NCBI GenBank assembly: GCA_963576735.1
Contig: CAUYWD010000318.1
Span: 2,501-66,500, forward strand
Direction: 5' to 3'
DNA length: 64,000 bases
DNA from: Bedellia somnulentella
Taxonomy: Eukaryota > Arthropoda > Insecta > Lepidoptera > Bedelliidae
The first letter of the stretch is position 1, and each line of letters opens with the position of its first letter. The position numbers and the translations under genes are program-made. The notes beneath the pieces are model-generated. The model was not told the origin of the DNA. It worked only from the letters and a program-made list of their open reading frames with translations, and ran no database searches. This document shows, piece by piece, positions 18,080 to 27,971 of this stretch.

Positions 18080-21000
18080 TCAGTGGTTCCTGACACCGCG
18101 GCGACGACGTCCCCTTCTAGTTGGGTCCGCCAGCTCCCTGTCTCGTTCGGCGGCCTCCTTTGCAAGCATGACTCGTTCGCAAAAGGAGGCCGCCGCCGCC
18201 CACGCATCGGGTCTCTCCACCATAGCCGCGACCACGGCTGGCAGAGAGATATCCGGGCCGATGACCGCCCGGAGTGCTGCCCTCTCTTCGTCCCACGCTG
18301 GGCACACTTCCAATGTGTGCTGCGCCGTCTCTTCGGGGCAATTTAGGCAGTGGTGGCAACGAGCAGCCTGCTCCTTGCCCAGCCGCCACAGGTACTTCCC
18401 AAAGCAACCATGCCCGGAAAGGACCTGTGTCAGCCGAAAGCTCAGAGATCCGTGCTCTCGCTGCAACCACTGCGTAAAGACGGGGAGGATCGCCTCCACC
18501 GTCCTGTGCCCCGCACTCGGCTGACCCAGCCGGAGCGCCCATGCCTCCAGGGCAGCTGACTCGACCTCCCGTTTGTAGGCCGCAGTCTCCCGATTTGTGG
18601 GCCAGTGGCCCTGTGTCCGCCGTTCTTCGCGCCAGTGGAAGGTCGACGCGAGAACTTGCGCATCTAACTCCCACGGCTTCGAACCCGCCATTAGGCAGGC
18701 AGCCTCTCGGGATACCGTGCGGTATCCCCTTGACGCCCTGACAGCCATGAGCCGTTGCGGCGCATGAAGAAGCGCCGCGTTCGACCCCTTCAGGGCGTCA
18801 GCCCACACTGGGGAGCCGTACATGGCCATAGACCGTACGACCCCCATATAGAGCTGCCTGCACGCGCTCCCAGGGCCCCCGAGGTTCGGCAGAAGTCTGC
18901 TGAGTGCAGCTGCCGCAACCATCAACCGGGGCCCCAAACGCTCGAAGTGAGCGCGGAACGTCCAACGGCCGTCGAGTGTTAGTCCCAAGTATTTTAACGT
19001 GGACTCGACGGCAATCCTCTCGCCACCCACGACGATGGCGGATTCCCCTACCGGCGGACGATTCCGAGGACCATGGAACCACAAGGCCTCGGATTTGTTC
19101 AGGGCCACTTCCAGGCCCAACGACCTAATACGGCGCACTACGTGCGCCACACCCGCAGTTCCGCGGATGGCGGCCTCTCTGTACGTTTTTCCTCGAGCCG
19201 TCACTAGGGTGTCGTCTGCATAGCAGGTGAGTTGGACACCCCAGAGGTTGGCGCCGCGTAAAACCCAGTCGTAACCGATGTTCCACAGGAGCGGGCCCAA
19301 GACTGAGCCCTGTGGAACACCGCATGTCATTTCGCGGCGACCCCAACCCTCTCGAAGCGGATACGTGATGAACCGATCCGAGAGGTACGACCCGAGGATC
19401 CTCCTCAAGTACGGAGGCACTTCGTGAAATTTCAGTGCCTCCGCTATACAGGACCAGGGCATGGTGTTAAATGCGTTTTTTATATCCAGCGATACCGCCA
19501 ACACCACCTCGCCCTGGGAGACCGCCTCATCCGCTATTGAGCGGACCCGCAGAACTGCATGTACTGTCGAGCGACAGCGCCTGAAACCGAACTGCTGGTC
19601 CGAGAGGTTCGGACCAGCTCCCTCTAAGTGCTCGACGATTCGGGCAGAGATCACCCTTTCCAACAGTTTGCCCGCCTCGTCGAGCAGGACTATAGGACGA
19701 AAAGCCGAGGGTTCAATAGAGTCAGCGGGGCGCCCGTCCTTTCGCAGAAGCACGAGTTTACCCGTCTTCCACGGCTCTGGAAAAACACCTTGTTCCAGGC
19801 ACGTGGAGAACAGGCCCCGAAACCTCTCCTCCAGGAACGGTTTGAGCGCCACTACCCACGCCTTCCCCGGGATTCCGTCTAGTCCCGGGGCTGTCTTCTT
19901 CTTTTTCAGGCGCTCTATGGCCACCGCTAACTCCGGTTCGGTCACTTCGGGGACGAGATGTTCATCCACCGAACGCTGCCGCTCAAGAGCCATTACAGGG
20001 GGCTGATGCGCCCCCCTGTCCGGGAACAAGGCCGAAACCACGTTTTCCACCACGTGGGTCTGGAGACTCGTCGTTAGCGGGGGCGCCCATGGTCTAAGCC
20101 TTTGCCTGGCCATTCTGTAGGCACGCCCCCATGGATCATTCTCAAGAGCCTCCAGAAGCTCCCTTCGCGAGGCTTCTTTGGCCCTGATTATCGCAATCTT
20201 CAGGGCCTTCTTTGCCTCGCGGAATATTTCCACGCGGCGGAGCTGCTCCGCCTCGTCCCGGATCCTCCTCCTGCGATTTCTTTTGCACCGGCGGCGCGCC
20301 GTCATACTTGCTAATCGCAATCGAGCGATTTCGGCGCTCCACCAGTGCACTTGCCGCCTCGGAGCCATCGGTCCCGCACGGGGCATCGATGCGTCGCATA
20401 TCTCTGTGAGGGCATCAATAAACCAGCTCACCTCGGCATTGATGTCAACGGCCGCACCGGGCGGCGGTGACATCCAGGACTGGACGATGGATGCTTCCTC
20501 CATCATATCCTTGTCCAGCCTGGTGAGGGCCCACCTAGGTCCCCCATTTGCCGACAGGCCACCCGGTGAGGTGGCTGGCTGGGACGCGGAGATCTCGAAC
20601 CGGATGTACCGATGGTCCGAGTACGACTCCACGTCCGTGATAACCCTCCAGCCCTTGATCAGGGCCCAGAGACCGGGAGTTGCGAAGGTCAAATCGACAA
20701 TCGAACTCCCGTTATGCCGAACGCATGTAGGTGCCGAACCTCTGTTGGCCACGGTCACTCCCGTGGCCGTTGCCCACTCCATTACCGCCTCACCGAAGGC
20801 TTCTGTCGCCGGAGAACCCCAAGCCACGGATTTGGCATTGAAGTCTCCAGCGACCAACACTTGGCGTGGGCGACGTTGCAGGACTGCTGCTTCCAATTCT
20901 TGTAAGAAGGTTTCGTAGTCGGCAAGCGACCCATTGGCAGAGAAGTAAATGGAAATTACTACAATTTCCCCAATGCGTGCTGCAACGAAACCCTGACCTC

Positions 21001-21211
21001 TGGTTATTTCTTCTAGCAACAGCCCTGATGACCGGCTGACAGTGATTGCCGCCACGCCGTTCAGGTCCGACACCCAGTTTACCCCTGTAGGGACGAAGTA
21101 TGGCTCCGAGACCACGCCTACTTGTATCAGCCACTCCGCCATACTCTGAATAAAGAGATCCTGAGCGATGGCGCAGTGGTTGATATTAACTTGCAAAATC
21201 TGCATGGCCAT
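18080..21211 (-). CDS. ORF2 of E6: endonuclease / reverse transcriptase
   Basis: 1043 codons from the ATG at 21211 (an in-frame GTG at 21214 overlaps the ORF1 stop and was not used). The N-terminus MAMQILQVNINHCAIAQDLF departs from the common LQVNLNH form but keeps the asparagines. Endonuclease SDHRYIRF is present. The RT entry block has four lysines (LKKKKTAPGLDGIPG) rather than LKAKKTAPG, as in E8, E9 and E11. YADD is at residues 664-667 (19211-19222). The C-terminal CCHC is intact; the protein ends RRRRGVRNH. Confidence 0.95.
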   Translation of the reverse strand: MAMQILQVNINHCAIAQDLFIQSMAEWLIQVGVVSEPYFVPTGVNWVSDLNGVAAITVSRSSGLLLEEITRGQGFVAARIGEIVVISIYFSANGSLADYETFLQELEAAVLQRRPRQVLVAGDFNAKSVAWGSPATEAFGEAVMEWATATGVTVANRGSAPTCVRHNGSSIVDLTFATPGLWALIKGWRVITDVESYSDHRYIRFEISASQPATSPGGLSANGGPRWALTRLDKDMMEEASIVQSWMSPPPGAAVDINAEVSWFIDALTEICDASMPRAGPMAPRRQVHWWSAEIARLRLASMTARRRCKRNRRRRIRDEAEQLRRVEIFREAKKALKIAIIRAKEASRRELLEALENDPWGRAYRMARQRLRPWAPPLTTSLQTHVVENVVSALFPDRGAHQPPVMALERQRSVDEHLVPEVTEPELAVAIERLKKKKTAPGLDGIPGKAWVVALKPFLEERFRGLFSTCLEQGVFPEPWKTGKLVLLRKDGRPADSIEPSAFRPIVLLDEAGKLLERVISARIVEHLEGAGPNLSDQQFGFRRCRSTVHAVLRVRSIADEAVSQGEVVLAVSLDIKNAFNTMPWSCIAEALKFHEVPPYLRRILGSYLSDRFITYPLREGWGRREMTCGVPQGSVLGPLLWNIGYDWVLRGANLWGVQLTCYADDTLVTARGKTYREAAIRGTAGVAHVVRRIRSLGLEVALNKSEALWFHGPRNRPPVGESAIVVGGERIAVESTLKYLGLTLDGRWTFRAHFERLGPRLMVAAAALSRLLPNLGGPGSACRQLYMGVVRSMAMYGSPVWADALKGSNAALLHAPQRLMAVRASRGYRTVSREAACLMAGSKPWELDAQVLASTFHWREERRTQGHWPTNRETAAYKREVESAALEAWALRLGQPSAGHRTVEAILPVFTQWLQREHGSLSFRLTQVLSGHGCFGKYLWRLGKEQAARCHHCLNCPEETAQHTLEVCPAWDEERAALRAVIGPDISLPAVVAAMVERPDAWAAAASFCERVMLAKEAAERDRELADPTRRGRRRRGVRNH

Positions 21212-21216
21212 CACTA
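21209..21216 (-). promoter_or_regulatory. Stop-start junction, TAGTGATG
   Basis: Tandem in-frame ORF1 stops TAG and TGA; the TGA overlaps the ORF2 ATG by one base. Same string as in E2 and E9. Confidence 0.8.
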
Positions 21217-23367
21217 AGTAATGACCATGGGTTCCATCCCTGTTCTCAAACCACCATTCGTTTTTGGCTGGCTTGGTTTAACAACTTTTCGCTGGTTAAA
21301 TCCCTTCTTTTTGTTGGCTGACTTTGTTCGATTAGTCGAGCACACTTTAGCTCCTATCATGTGGTCAGCCGGCTTATTTCCCTCTTTGCAAACTGGACAG
21401 CACGGTGTTGCATCGCATTCCCCCTTTTTATGACCCGGTAGTCCACAACGGTAACAGTTACTACCACGGTCAATCTCTGATTTGCACGTTGCACGTACAT
21501 GTCCAGTTTCCAGGCACCTGAAGCAGCGAAGCTCCTTTCTAGGGAGAAGTTGAGCCCGAACCGCACCCCACCCGATTTGCAGCCCTCCCTCCTGTAAAAG
21601 TTTTTTGGCTGCAGTCAGAGGGCATTTTATGTGGACAGTTGAACTGCCGCGTGGGCCAATAGTAACCTGCCCAACTTTTACGTTTTCTGACTCACAGCCA
21701 CCAGCGATGGCGACGTCGCGCGAGATCTCTTCCGGTGTGACGGTGTCATCCAGACCTATAAGACGAAGATCTTCCATCTTCATAGGCCTAAAGACCTTAG
21801 CCGTTCCAGGTTCTAAAACCTCTCTGAGCTTGGATGCGAGAATGTCGGCCTTTTCAGCGGACCCCTCTCCAGTGACCTCGTACATTCGTGCCCCTGTAAG
21901 AGCTGTGCGGATCCTGAGCGGCCCTATCCCAAGACCAGACAGATCCATTTTCTCCCTGGCTTCACCCAGAATTTTAGAGTAGGTAATGCCGTTCTGGGAA
22001 GCACTCTCCTCTAACCTTACTATGACTGCGGCTGAGCTTGGAACCTTCAGTTTGCTAGCCGCTGACTTAGCCTTCGGTTTTGGTTTTTGGGGCTTTTTTG
22101 TGGTACTAGTCGTCTGACTCTTCTTTTTGCCCCGCCGTACAACCGTGGCCCACGTTTCTTCAGGAGCAACATTTGAGGAGCCCGCAGTTGGCTGCACTTC
22201 AGAGATTGTAGTGCAGGTAGGCTGCGAACGGGATTCAGGGCTAGCATTTGAGCTATGCGATGGTTTCGTGTTCTTTTTTCCTTTCCCTTTGGCTAACACC
22301 ACGTTATTTTTTGCAGGCACTGAACTTGGTTGTCCTCTAGTTCCAGACCCAGCAATAGCCTCTGGTTTCCGTGCCGCTTTATCAGCAGCCAATGGAGGTC
22401 TTAAGCGTCGCTCCGGGAGCAGCCGATCCTCTAACGCCTCCAATCGCGCATTGAGCATTGTCCCAACTTGCATCATTATTGATTGGGCCAAGTTTTCTCC
22501 AACCTCTAATGATTTCCCCCCGCTCCTGATTTCAACCCGAAGGGTTTCCATCTCCTGCCTTAGTTTGGCTTGCTCAGCATGGAGGCTTTCGTTGCTGGCC
22601 TTCATTAATTGCAGCTCATTTTTGAGGCGGTCGTTCTCAGTCTGTAGTCTTCTGTTTTCCTCCGTAGCCGTGCGCTCCGACAGGACCTCAGACAACTCCC
22701 TAATTGAAGTGGCTGCATTTTTTAGGTCCCTAACAAATGTACCCTTCATATTTTTTGATCGGTTGGCCACATTCATGACGGCCGAGAGATGTTCTTGAAC
22801 TGAGCTCAGCAGGTCGTTCGCCGTTTTCTCAGATGCAGGGACGCTGACTTTTTGTGCCTGATCACGTTTTTTCCGCTGCAAAAGATTATATCTCTCTACG
22901 CGGTGAGATGTTTCCTCCATTTTTTGGAGCATGAAACTCTCCCGTTTTGCAGCAGCTGCTTCCTCTCGAGCTTTCCCTATCCCTATGTATTGGCCGGTTG
23001 TGGGTGGCCTTCCTCTGCCCCTTTTTGCAGGAGCTTTAATGGAAGAGTGACGCTTCTCATATTCCATACCTGTGTCAGTATCAGAAGATGCCGATCCACT
23101 CCCTGTGTACGTTCTCTTACGTTGAGAGTCCGTAACAGACATTGGTCCATCTTTGTTCACCGCAGAGTTGTACGAGCTGTCGCTCATCGACTCTCCGGCT
23201 GTGTCGCTAATATCGAAATCCTTAGAAATATCGCATGGGTCATTGGTTTGGCAGTTTTTGCCCCCCCCAGAATACGCGGGGGCGCCTTCCGCGGCCGCGG
23301 AAGGGTGGGATTCCCCCTTTCGGGGACCCACCTGGGTAATTATCTTTAAAAATGCCGAGTTCATCAT
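21214..23367 (-). CDS. ORF1 of E6: CCHC nucleic-acid-binding protein
   Basis: 717 codons. The ATG at 23367 opens MMNSAFLKIITQVGPRKG; a second ATG follows at once. Alpha N-terminus with YSGGGKN, then APAKRGRGRPP (AT-hook-like), GQYIGIGKAREEAAAAKRE, a coiled coil (LQTENDRLKNELQLMKASNE), LAQSIMMQVGTMLNARLE, a KGKGKKNTK linker, ETWATVVRRGKKK, and three zinc knuckles (CFRCLETGHVRATC, CYRCGLPGHKKGEC, CPVC..H..C). Intact, with the ORF2 ATG 2 nt after the stop. Confidence 0.94.
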   Translation of the reverse strand: MMNSAFLKIITQVGPRKGESHPSAAAEGAPAYSGGGKNCQTNDPCDISKDFDISDTAGESMSDSSYNSAVNKDGPMSVTDSQRKRTYTGSGSASSDTDTGMEYEKRHSSIKAPAKRGRGRPPTTGQYIGIGKAREEAAAAKRESFMLQKMEETSHRVERYNLLQRKKRDQAQKVSVPASEKTANDLLSSVQEHLSAVMNVANRSKNMKGTFVRDLKNAATSIRELSEVLSERTATEENRRLQTENDRLKNELQLMKASNESLHAEQAKLRQEMETLRVEIRSGGKSLEVGENLAQSIMMQVGTMLNARLEALEDRLLPERRLRPPLAADKAARKPEAIAGSGTRGQPSSVPAKNNVVLAKGKGKKNTKPSHSSNASPESRSQPTCTTISEVQPTAGSSNVAPEETWATVVRRGKKKSQTTSTTKKPQKPKPKAKSAASKLKVPSSAAVIVRLEESASQNGITYSKILGEAREKMDLSGLGIGPLRIRTALTGARMYEVTGEGSAEKADILASKLREVLEPGTAKVFRPMKMEDLRLIGLDDTVTPEEISRDVAIAGGCESENVKVGQVTIGPRGSSTVHIKCPLTAAKKLLQEGGLQIGWGAVRAQLLPRKELRCFRCLETGHVRATCKSEIDRGSNCYRCGLPGHKKGECDATPCCPVCKEGNKPADHMIGAKVCSTNRTKSANKKKGFNQRKVVKPSQPKTNGGLRTGMEPMVIT

Positions 23368-23770
23368 AGTTTTTGTAGGCTGTTTTATCCTCGGCCTACT
23401 CGAGCTATCCCCCCACCCCTGACGCTAGGCACTGGACCCCCTCCAGACACTCATCCCCTCGGCACGCCGACCTTGGGATTGGGGTAATTTTTTATAGAGG
23501 TTTTCTTCCTCGCAGCCCAGACCTCAGTGGCCTGAGCCCCCGTTCCCACCGGAGTAGGCTTACGGGTTGGCCGGCAGTATCATGAAGACACTGCCGCCCC
23601 ACAACGACAGAACCTGGCCGACCGATGCGACACAGACGCCAGGTTCTAACACCCGCCCCAGCCGCCCAATGTGGACAAACGCTGGGGCTAAGCCGTGCAC
23701 ATCAGAATGTGCCACGACTTCCCGTCCGCTTACTGCTCGCTCTGGAAGCAGAGGAGAGAAGCGGACTCTT

Positions 23771-23850
23771 GGTACATTAGCTTCACCCCGGGCTGGATTG
23801 CCCGAGGCTACTGAGCCCCCACGCCACGACAAGGCTGTACCGTGTGGGGG
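23771..23850 (-). ncRNA. HDV-like ribozyme of E6
   Basis: 80 nt. J4/2 is CTAAT rather than CCAAT, which still fits C-N-A-A-U. P1, P2, P3 and P4 are as in E2. Confidence 0.85.
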
Positions 23851-23874
23851 AACCTAACCTAACCTAACCTAACC
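23851..23874. repeat. Telomere repeat spacer E6/E7
   Basis: Nearly five CCTAA units. Confidence 0.93.
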
Positions 23875-24411
23875 TTTTTTTTTTTTTTTTTTTTTTTACG
23901 TGGGGAAATCCTCATGGATTCCCCGCCGCATGAGGGTGCGACGGGGATATGTCAGACTTCTACTGACTAAAACCCCACGGGTGGCCATCTCAGGTGCATT
24001 TAGTGCAGGACCAACGGGAAGCACCCTAGGAAGTCTACCGTCGGTCCCGCGCACCGCGCCTATTGGCGCACTTCTCGGGAGGGGTAAGACAAATCCCCTC
24101 CTTTATTCCCTCTTCTTCTTCGGAAACTCAAGGCCACCCCTGAGCCTCCGATCTTCTCGAGGCAGGTGTGAATGGGCACCCAGAAGCCCTCACTCTGAGC
24201 ACCCCCTGCCTCTGAAACCCCGCTAGGCAGATTCGTGACTACACTAACGGGGCTTCGCGTCCGAATGGACGCACCAGGAGCCGCGGTGCTAGTGTCGAAC
24301 ACCGCGGCGGCGGACCCTTCTCCGAGCTGGGTCCGCAATCTCCCTCTCTCTCTCGGCGGCCTCCTTCGCAAGCATAACAGTCTCGCAAAAGGAGGCCACC
24401 GCAGCCCACGC
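23875..24411 (-). mobile_element. E7: short 3' end of a SART-type element
   Basis: 537 bp, strongly 5'-truncated. T-run 23875-23897; 3' UTR 23898-24288; then 41 codons of ORF2. The 3' UTR is closest to that of E12 (shared CATGAGGGTGCGAC and GGTGGCCATCTC blocks) and keeps a GCGGGACC/GGTCCTGC stem through a G-U pair where E12 has a perfect one. Confidence 0.92.
24289..24411 (-). pseudogene. ORF2 C-terminal tail in E7
   Basis: About 41 codons: the FCETVMLAKEAAERERE-type helix and the arginine-rich end VRRRGVRH, stopping at TAG 24289-24291. There is no catalytic domain. The stop lies in the loop of a CCGCGGTG/CACCGCGG hairpin. Confidence 0.88.
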
Positions 24412-24425
24412 AACCTAACCTAACC
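24412..24425. repeat. Telomere repeat spacer E7/E8
   Basis: Under three CCTAA units. Confidence 0.9.
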
Positions 24426-24834
24426 TTTTTTTTTTTTTTTTTTTTTTTTACGTGGGGAAATCCTCATGGATTCCCCGCCGCTGGGGGGAGCGACCGGGAT
24501 ATGTCAGACTCCTACTGACTAAAACCCCACGGTGGTCCTTCTTGGTGCACAATGGTCGGGGTCCCTGGCCTCTGTTACCGGAGGTAATTTACCACGGACC
24601 CCTCGCACCTATGCCTCTCGGCATTCCTTCCACGGGGGGGAACAGAACCCCCCCCACTACCAACAGCTAGTAACGGACGCTCAGAACCACTGAAGCGTCC
24701 GTCCTTCTTGGCAGGGTGACTAGCGCGCAAATAGCCCCCTTTTGCGCGCCTCCTGCCGTGGAGCCCCACTTTCGGCGTCGCACGCCATATGGGGGCTCCG
24801 TGGTCTTAAAAGACCCTACCGAGGCCGCGGTGCA

Positions 24835-27800
24835 TCAGTGGTTCCTGGCACCGCGGCGACGACGGCCCCATCTAGTGGGGTCCGCCAACTCCCTCTCTCT
24901 TTCGGCGGCCTCCTTTGCAAGCATGACTCGTTCGCAAAAGGAGGCCGCCGCAGCCCACGCATCGGGTCTCTCCACCATAGCCGCGACTATGGCTGGCAGA
25001 GAGAGATCCGGGCCGATGACCGCCCGGAGTTCCGCCCTCGGCACGTCCCACGCTGGGCACACCTCTAAGGTGTGCTGCGCCGTATCTTCGGGGCAGTTCA
25101 GGCAGTGGTGGCAACGAGCAGCCTCCTCCTTGCCCAGCCGCCACAGGTATTTCCCAAAGCAACCATGCCCGGAAAGGACCTGTGTCAGCCGGAAGCTTAG
25201 AGATCCGTGCTCCCGCTGCAACCACTGCGTGAAGACGGGGAGAATGGCCTCCGCCGTCTTATGCCCCGCGCTTGGCTGACCTAGCCGAAGCGCCCATGCC
25301 TCGAGGGCAGCGGCCTCTACTTGTTGTTTGTAGGCCGCTGTTTCCCGATCCGTGGGCCAGTGACCCTGCGTCCGCCGTTCTTCTCGCCAGTGGAAAGTTG
25401 ACGCAAGAACTTGTGCGTCCAACTCCCACGGCTTTGAACCCGCCAGTAGGCAGGCAGCCTCTCGGGATACCGTGCGGTATCCCCTTGACGCCCTGACAGC
25501 CATGAGCCGTTGCGGCGCATGTAGAAGCGCCGCATTTGACCCCTTCAGGGCGTCAGCCCAGACTGGGGAGCCGTACATGGCCATGGACCGTACGACCCCC
25601 ATGTAGAGCTGCCTGCACGCGCTCCCAGGGCCCCCAAGGTTCGGCAGGAGTCTGCTGAGTGCAGCTGCCGCAACCATCAACCGGGGCCCCAAACGCTCGA
25701 AGTGAGCGCGGAACGTCCAACGGCCGTCGAGTGTTAGTCCCAAGTATTTTAACGTGGACTCGACGGCAATCCTCTCGCCACCCACAACGATGGCGGATTC
25801 CCCTACCGGCGGACGATTCCGAGGCCCATGGAACCACAAGGCCTCGGATTTGTTCAGGGCCACTTCTAGGCCCAACGACCTAATACGGCGCACCACGTGC
25901 GCCACACCCGCAGTCCCGCGGATGGCGGCCTCTCTGTATGTCTTCCCTCGGGCCGTCACTAGGGTGTCGTCTGCATAGCAGGTGAGTTGGACACCCCAGA
26001 GGTTGGCGCCGCGTAAGACCCAGTCGTAACCGATGTTCCACAGGAGCGGGCCCAAGACTGAGCCCTGTGGAACACCGCAAGACATTTCGCGGCGACCCCA
26101 ACCCTCCCGAAGCGGATACGTGATGAACCGATCCGAGAGGTACGACCCGAGGATCCTCCTCAAGTACGGAGGCACTTCGTGAAATTTCAGCGCCTCCGTT
26201 ATGCAGGACCAGGGGATGGTGTTGAATGCGTTCTTGATATCCAGCGACACCGCCAACACCACCTCACCCTGGGAGACCGCCTCGTCCGCTATTGAGCGGA
26301 CCCGCAGAACAGCATGCACTGTCGAGCGACAGCGCCTGAAACCGAACTGCTGGTCCGAGAGATTAGGACCAGCTCCCTCTAAGTGCTCGACGATTCGGGC
26401 AGAGATCACCCTCTCCAGAAGTTTGCCCGCCTTGTCGAGCAGGACTATAGGACGAAAAGCCGAGGGTTCAATGGAGTCAGCGGGGCGCCCGTCCTTTCGC
26501 AGAAGCACGAGTTTACCCGTCTTCCACGGCTCTGGAAAAACACCTTGTTCCAGGCACGTAGAAAACAGGCCCCGAAACCTCTCCTCCAGGAACGGTTTGA
26601 GCGCCACTACCCACACCTGCCCCGGGATCCCATCTAGTCCCGGGGCCGTCTTCTTCTTCTTCAGGCGCTCTATGGCCACCGCCAACTCCGGTTCGGTCAC
26701 TTCGGGGACGAGATGTTCGTCCACCGAACGCTGCCGCTCAAGAGCCATTACGGGGGGCTGATGAGCCCCCCTGTCCGGGAACAAGGTCGAAACCACATTT
26801 TCCACCACGTGGAACTGGAGACTCGTCGTAAGCGGGGGCGCCCATGGTCTAAGCCTTTGCCTAGCCATTCTGTAGGCGCGCCCCCAAGGATCATTATCTA
26901 GAGCCTCCAGTAACTCCCTTCGCGAGGCTTCTTTGGCCCTGATTATCGCTATCTTCAGGGCCTTCTTTGCCTCGCGGAAAATCTCCACGCGGCGAAGCTG
27001 TTCTGCCTCGTCCCGGATCCTCCTCCTGCGATTTCTTTTGCACCGGCGGCGCGCCGTCATACTCGCTAATCGCAATTGGGCGATTTCGGCGCTCCACCAG
27101 TGCACTTGCCGCCTTGGAGCCATCGGTCCCACGCGGGGCATCGATGCGTCGCATATCTCTGTGAGGGCATCACGAAACCAGCTCACCTCGGCATTGATGT
27201 CGACGGCCGCACCGGGCGGCGGTGACATCCAGGACTGGACGATGGATGCTTCCTCCATCATATCCTTGTCCAGCCTGGTGAGGGCCCATCTAGGTCCCCC
27301 ATTTGCCGGCGGACCACCCGGTAAGGTGGCTGGCTGGGACGCGGAGATCTCGAACCGGATGTACCGATGGTCCGAGTACGACTCCACGTCCGTGATAACC
27401 CTCCAGCCCTTGATCAGGGCCCAGAGACCGGGAGTTGCAAAGGTCAAGTCGACAATCGAACTCCCGTTATGCCTAACACATGTAGGTGTCGAACCTCTGT
27501 TGGCCACGGCCAATCCCGTGGTCGTCGCCCACTCCACCACTGCCTCGCCGACGCGCTCTGTCGCTGGAGAACCCCAGACCACCGATTTGGCGTTGAAGTC
27601 TCCAGCGACCAATACTTGGCGTGGGCGACGTTGCAGGACTACTGCTTCCAGCTCTTGTAGAAAGATCTCCAAATTGGCAAAGGAGTCGTTGGGGGAGAAG
27701 TAAATTGAGATGACTACTATCTCCCCTATCCGTGCCGCAACGAAACCTCTGCCGCGGGATACTTCCTCTAGCAGCAGCCCTGATGACCGGCTGACTGTGA

Positions 27801-27966
27801 TTGCCGCCACGCCATTTAGGTCCGACACCCAATTCACCCCCGCGGGGACAAAGTACGGCTCCGATACTACCCCCACTTGAACCAACCACTGTGCTGTGCT
27901 TTGGCAAAACAAATCCTGAGCAGTTGCACAGTGGTTGAGGTTCGCTTGGAGGAACTTTATGGCCAT
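24835..27966 (-). CDS. ORF2 of E8: endonuclease / reverse transcriptase
   Basis: 1043 codons from the ATG at 27966. The endonuclease starts MAIKFLQANLNHCATAQDLFCQ and has GDFNAKSVVWGS and SDHRYIRF. RT has LKKKKTAPGLDGIPG, NAFNTIPW, GVPQGSVLGPLLWN and YADD at 664-667 (25966-25977). The C-terminal motif is CHHCLNCPEDTAQHTLEVC. A single substitution, LLDKAGKLLER in place of LLDEAGKLLER, alters a residue that is constant in the other copies of the window. The frame is open throughout. Confidence 0.95.
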   Translation of the reverse strand: MAIKFLQANLNHCATAQDLFCQSTAQWLVQVGVVSEPYFVPAGVNWVSDLNGVAAITVSRSSGLLLEEVSRGRGFVAARIGEIVVISIYFSPNDSFANLEIFLQELEAVVLQRRPRQVLVAGDFNAKSVVWGSPATERVGEAVVEWATTTGLAVANRGSTPTCVRHNGSSIVDLTFATPGLWALIKGWRVITDVESYSDHRYIRFEISASQPATLPGGPPANGGPRWALTRLDKDMMEEASIVQSWMSPPPGAAVDINAEVSWFRDALTEICDASMPRVGPMAPRRQVHWWSAEIAQLRLASMTARRRCKRNRRRRIRDEAEQLRRVEIFREAKKALKIAIIRAKEASRRELLEALDNDPWGRAYRMARQRLRPWAPPLTTSLQFHVVENVVSTLFPDRGAHQPPVMALERQRSVDEHLVPEVTEPELAVAIERLKKKKTAPGLDGIPGQVWVVALKPFLEERFRGLFSTCLEQGVFPEPWKTGKLVLLRKDGRPADSIEPSAFRPIVLLDKAGKLLERVISARIVEHLEGAGPNLSDQQFGFRRCRSTVHAVLRVRSIADEAVSQGEVVLAVSLDIKNAFNTIPWSCITEALKFHEVPPYLRRILGSYLSDRFITYPLREGWGRREMSCGVPQGSVLGPLLWNIGYDWVLRGANLWGVQLTCYADDTLVTARGKTYREAAIRGTAGVAHVVRRIRSLGLEVALNKSEALWFHGPRNRPPVGESAIVVGGERIAVESTLKYLGLTLDGRWTFRAHFERLGPRLMVAAAALSRLLPNLGGPGSACRQLYMGVVRSMAMYGSPVWADALKGSNAALLHAPQRLMAVRASRGYRTVSREAACLLAGSKPWELDAQVLASTFHWREERRTQGHWPTDRETAAYKQQVEAAALEAWALRLGQPSAGHKTAEAILPVFTQWLQREHGSLSFRLTQVLSGHGCFGKYLWRLGKEEAARCHHCLNCPEDTAQHTLEVCPAWDVPRAELRAVIGPDLSLPAIVAAMVERPDAWAAAASFCERVMLAKEAAERERELADPTRWGRRRRGARNH

Positions 27967-27971
27967 TATTA
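27964..27971 (-). promoter_or_regulatory. Stop-start junction, TAATAATG
   Basis: Tandem TAA TAA with the second overlapping the ORF2 ATG, as in E5 and E10. Confidence 0.82.

Larger units (their letters stand above)
17665..23850 (-). mobile_element. E6: full-length SART-type retrotransposon (alpha type)
   Basis: About 6.2 kb. T-run 17665-17698; 3' UTR 17699-18079; ORF2 18080-21211; ORF1 21214-23367; 5' UTR 23368-23850 (483 nt). The 5' UTR is of a second type: it lacks the segment starting CCTCCATCACC and instead has an extra hairpin GTCCGCTT/AAGCGGAC next to the ribozyme. The 3'-terminal stem is GCCGCT/AGCGAC (17726-17743), a base-pair swap relative to E5. Confidence 0.95.
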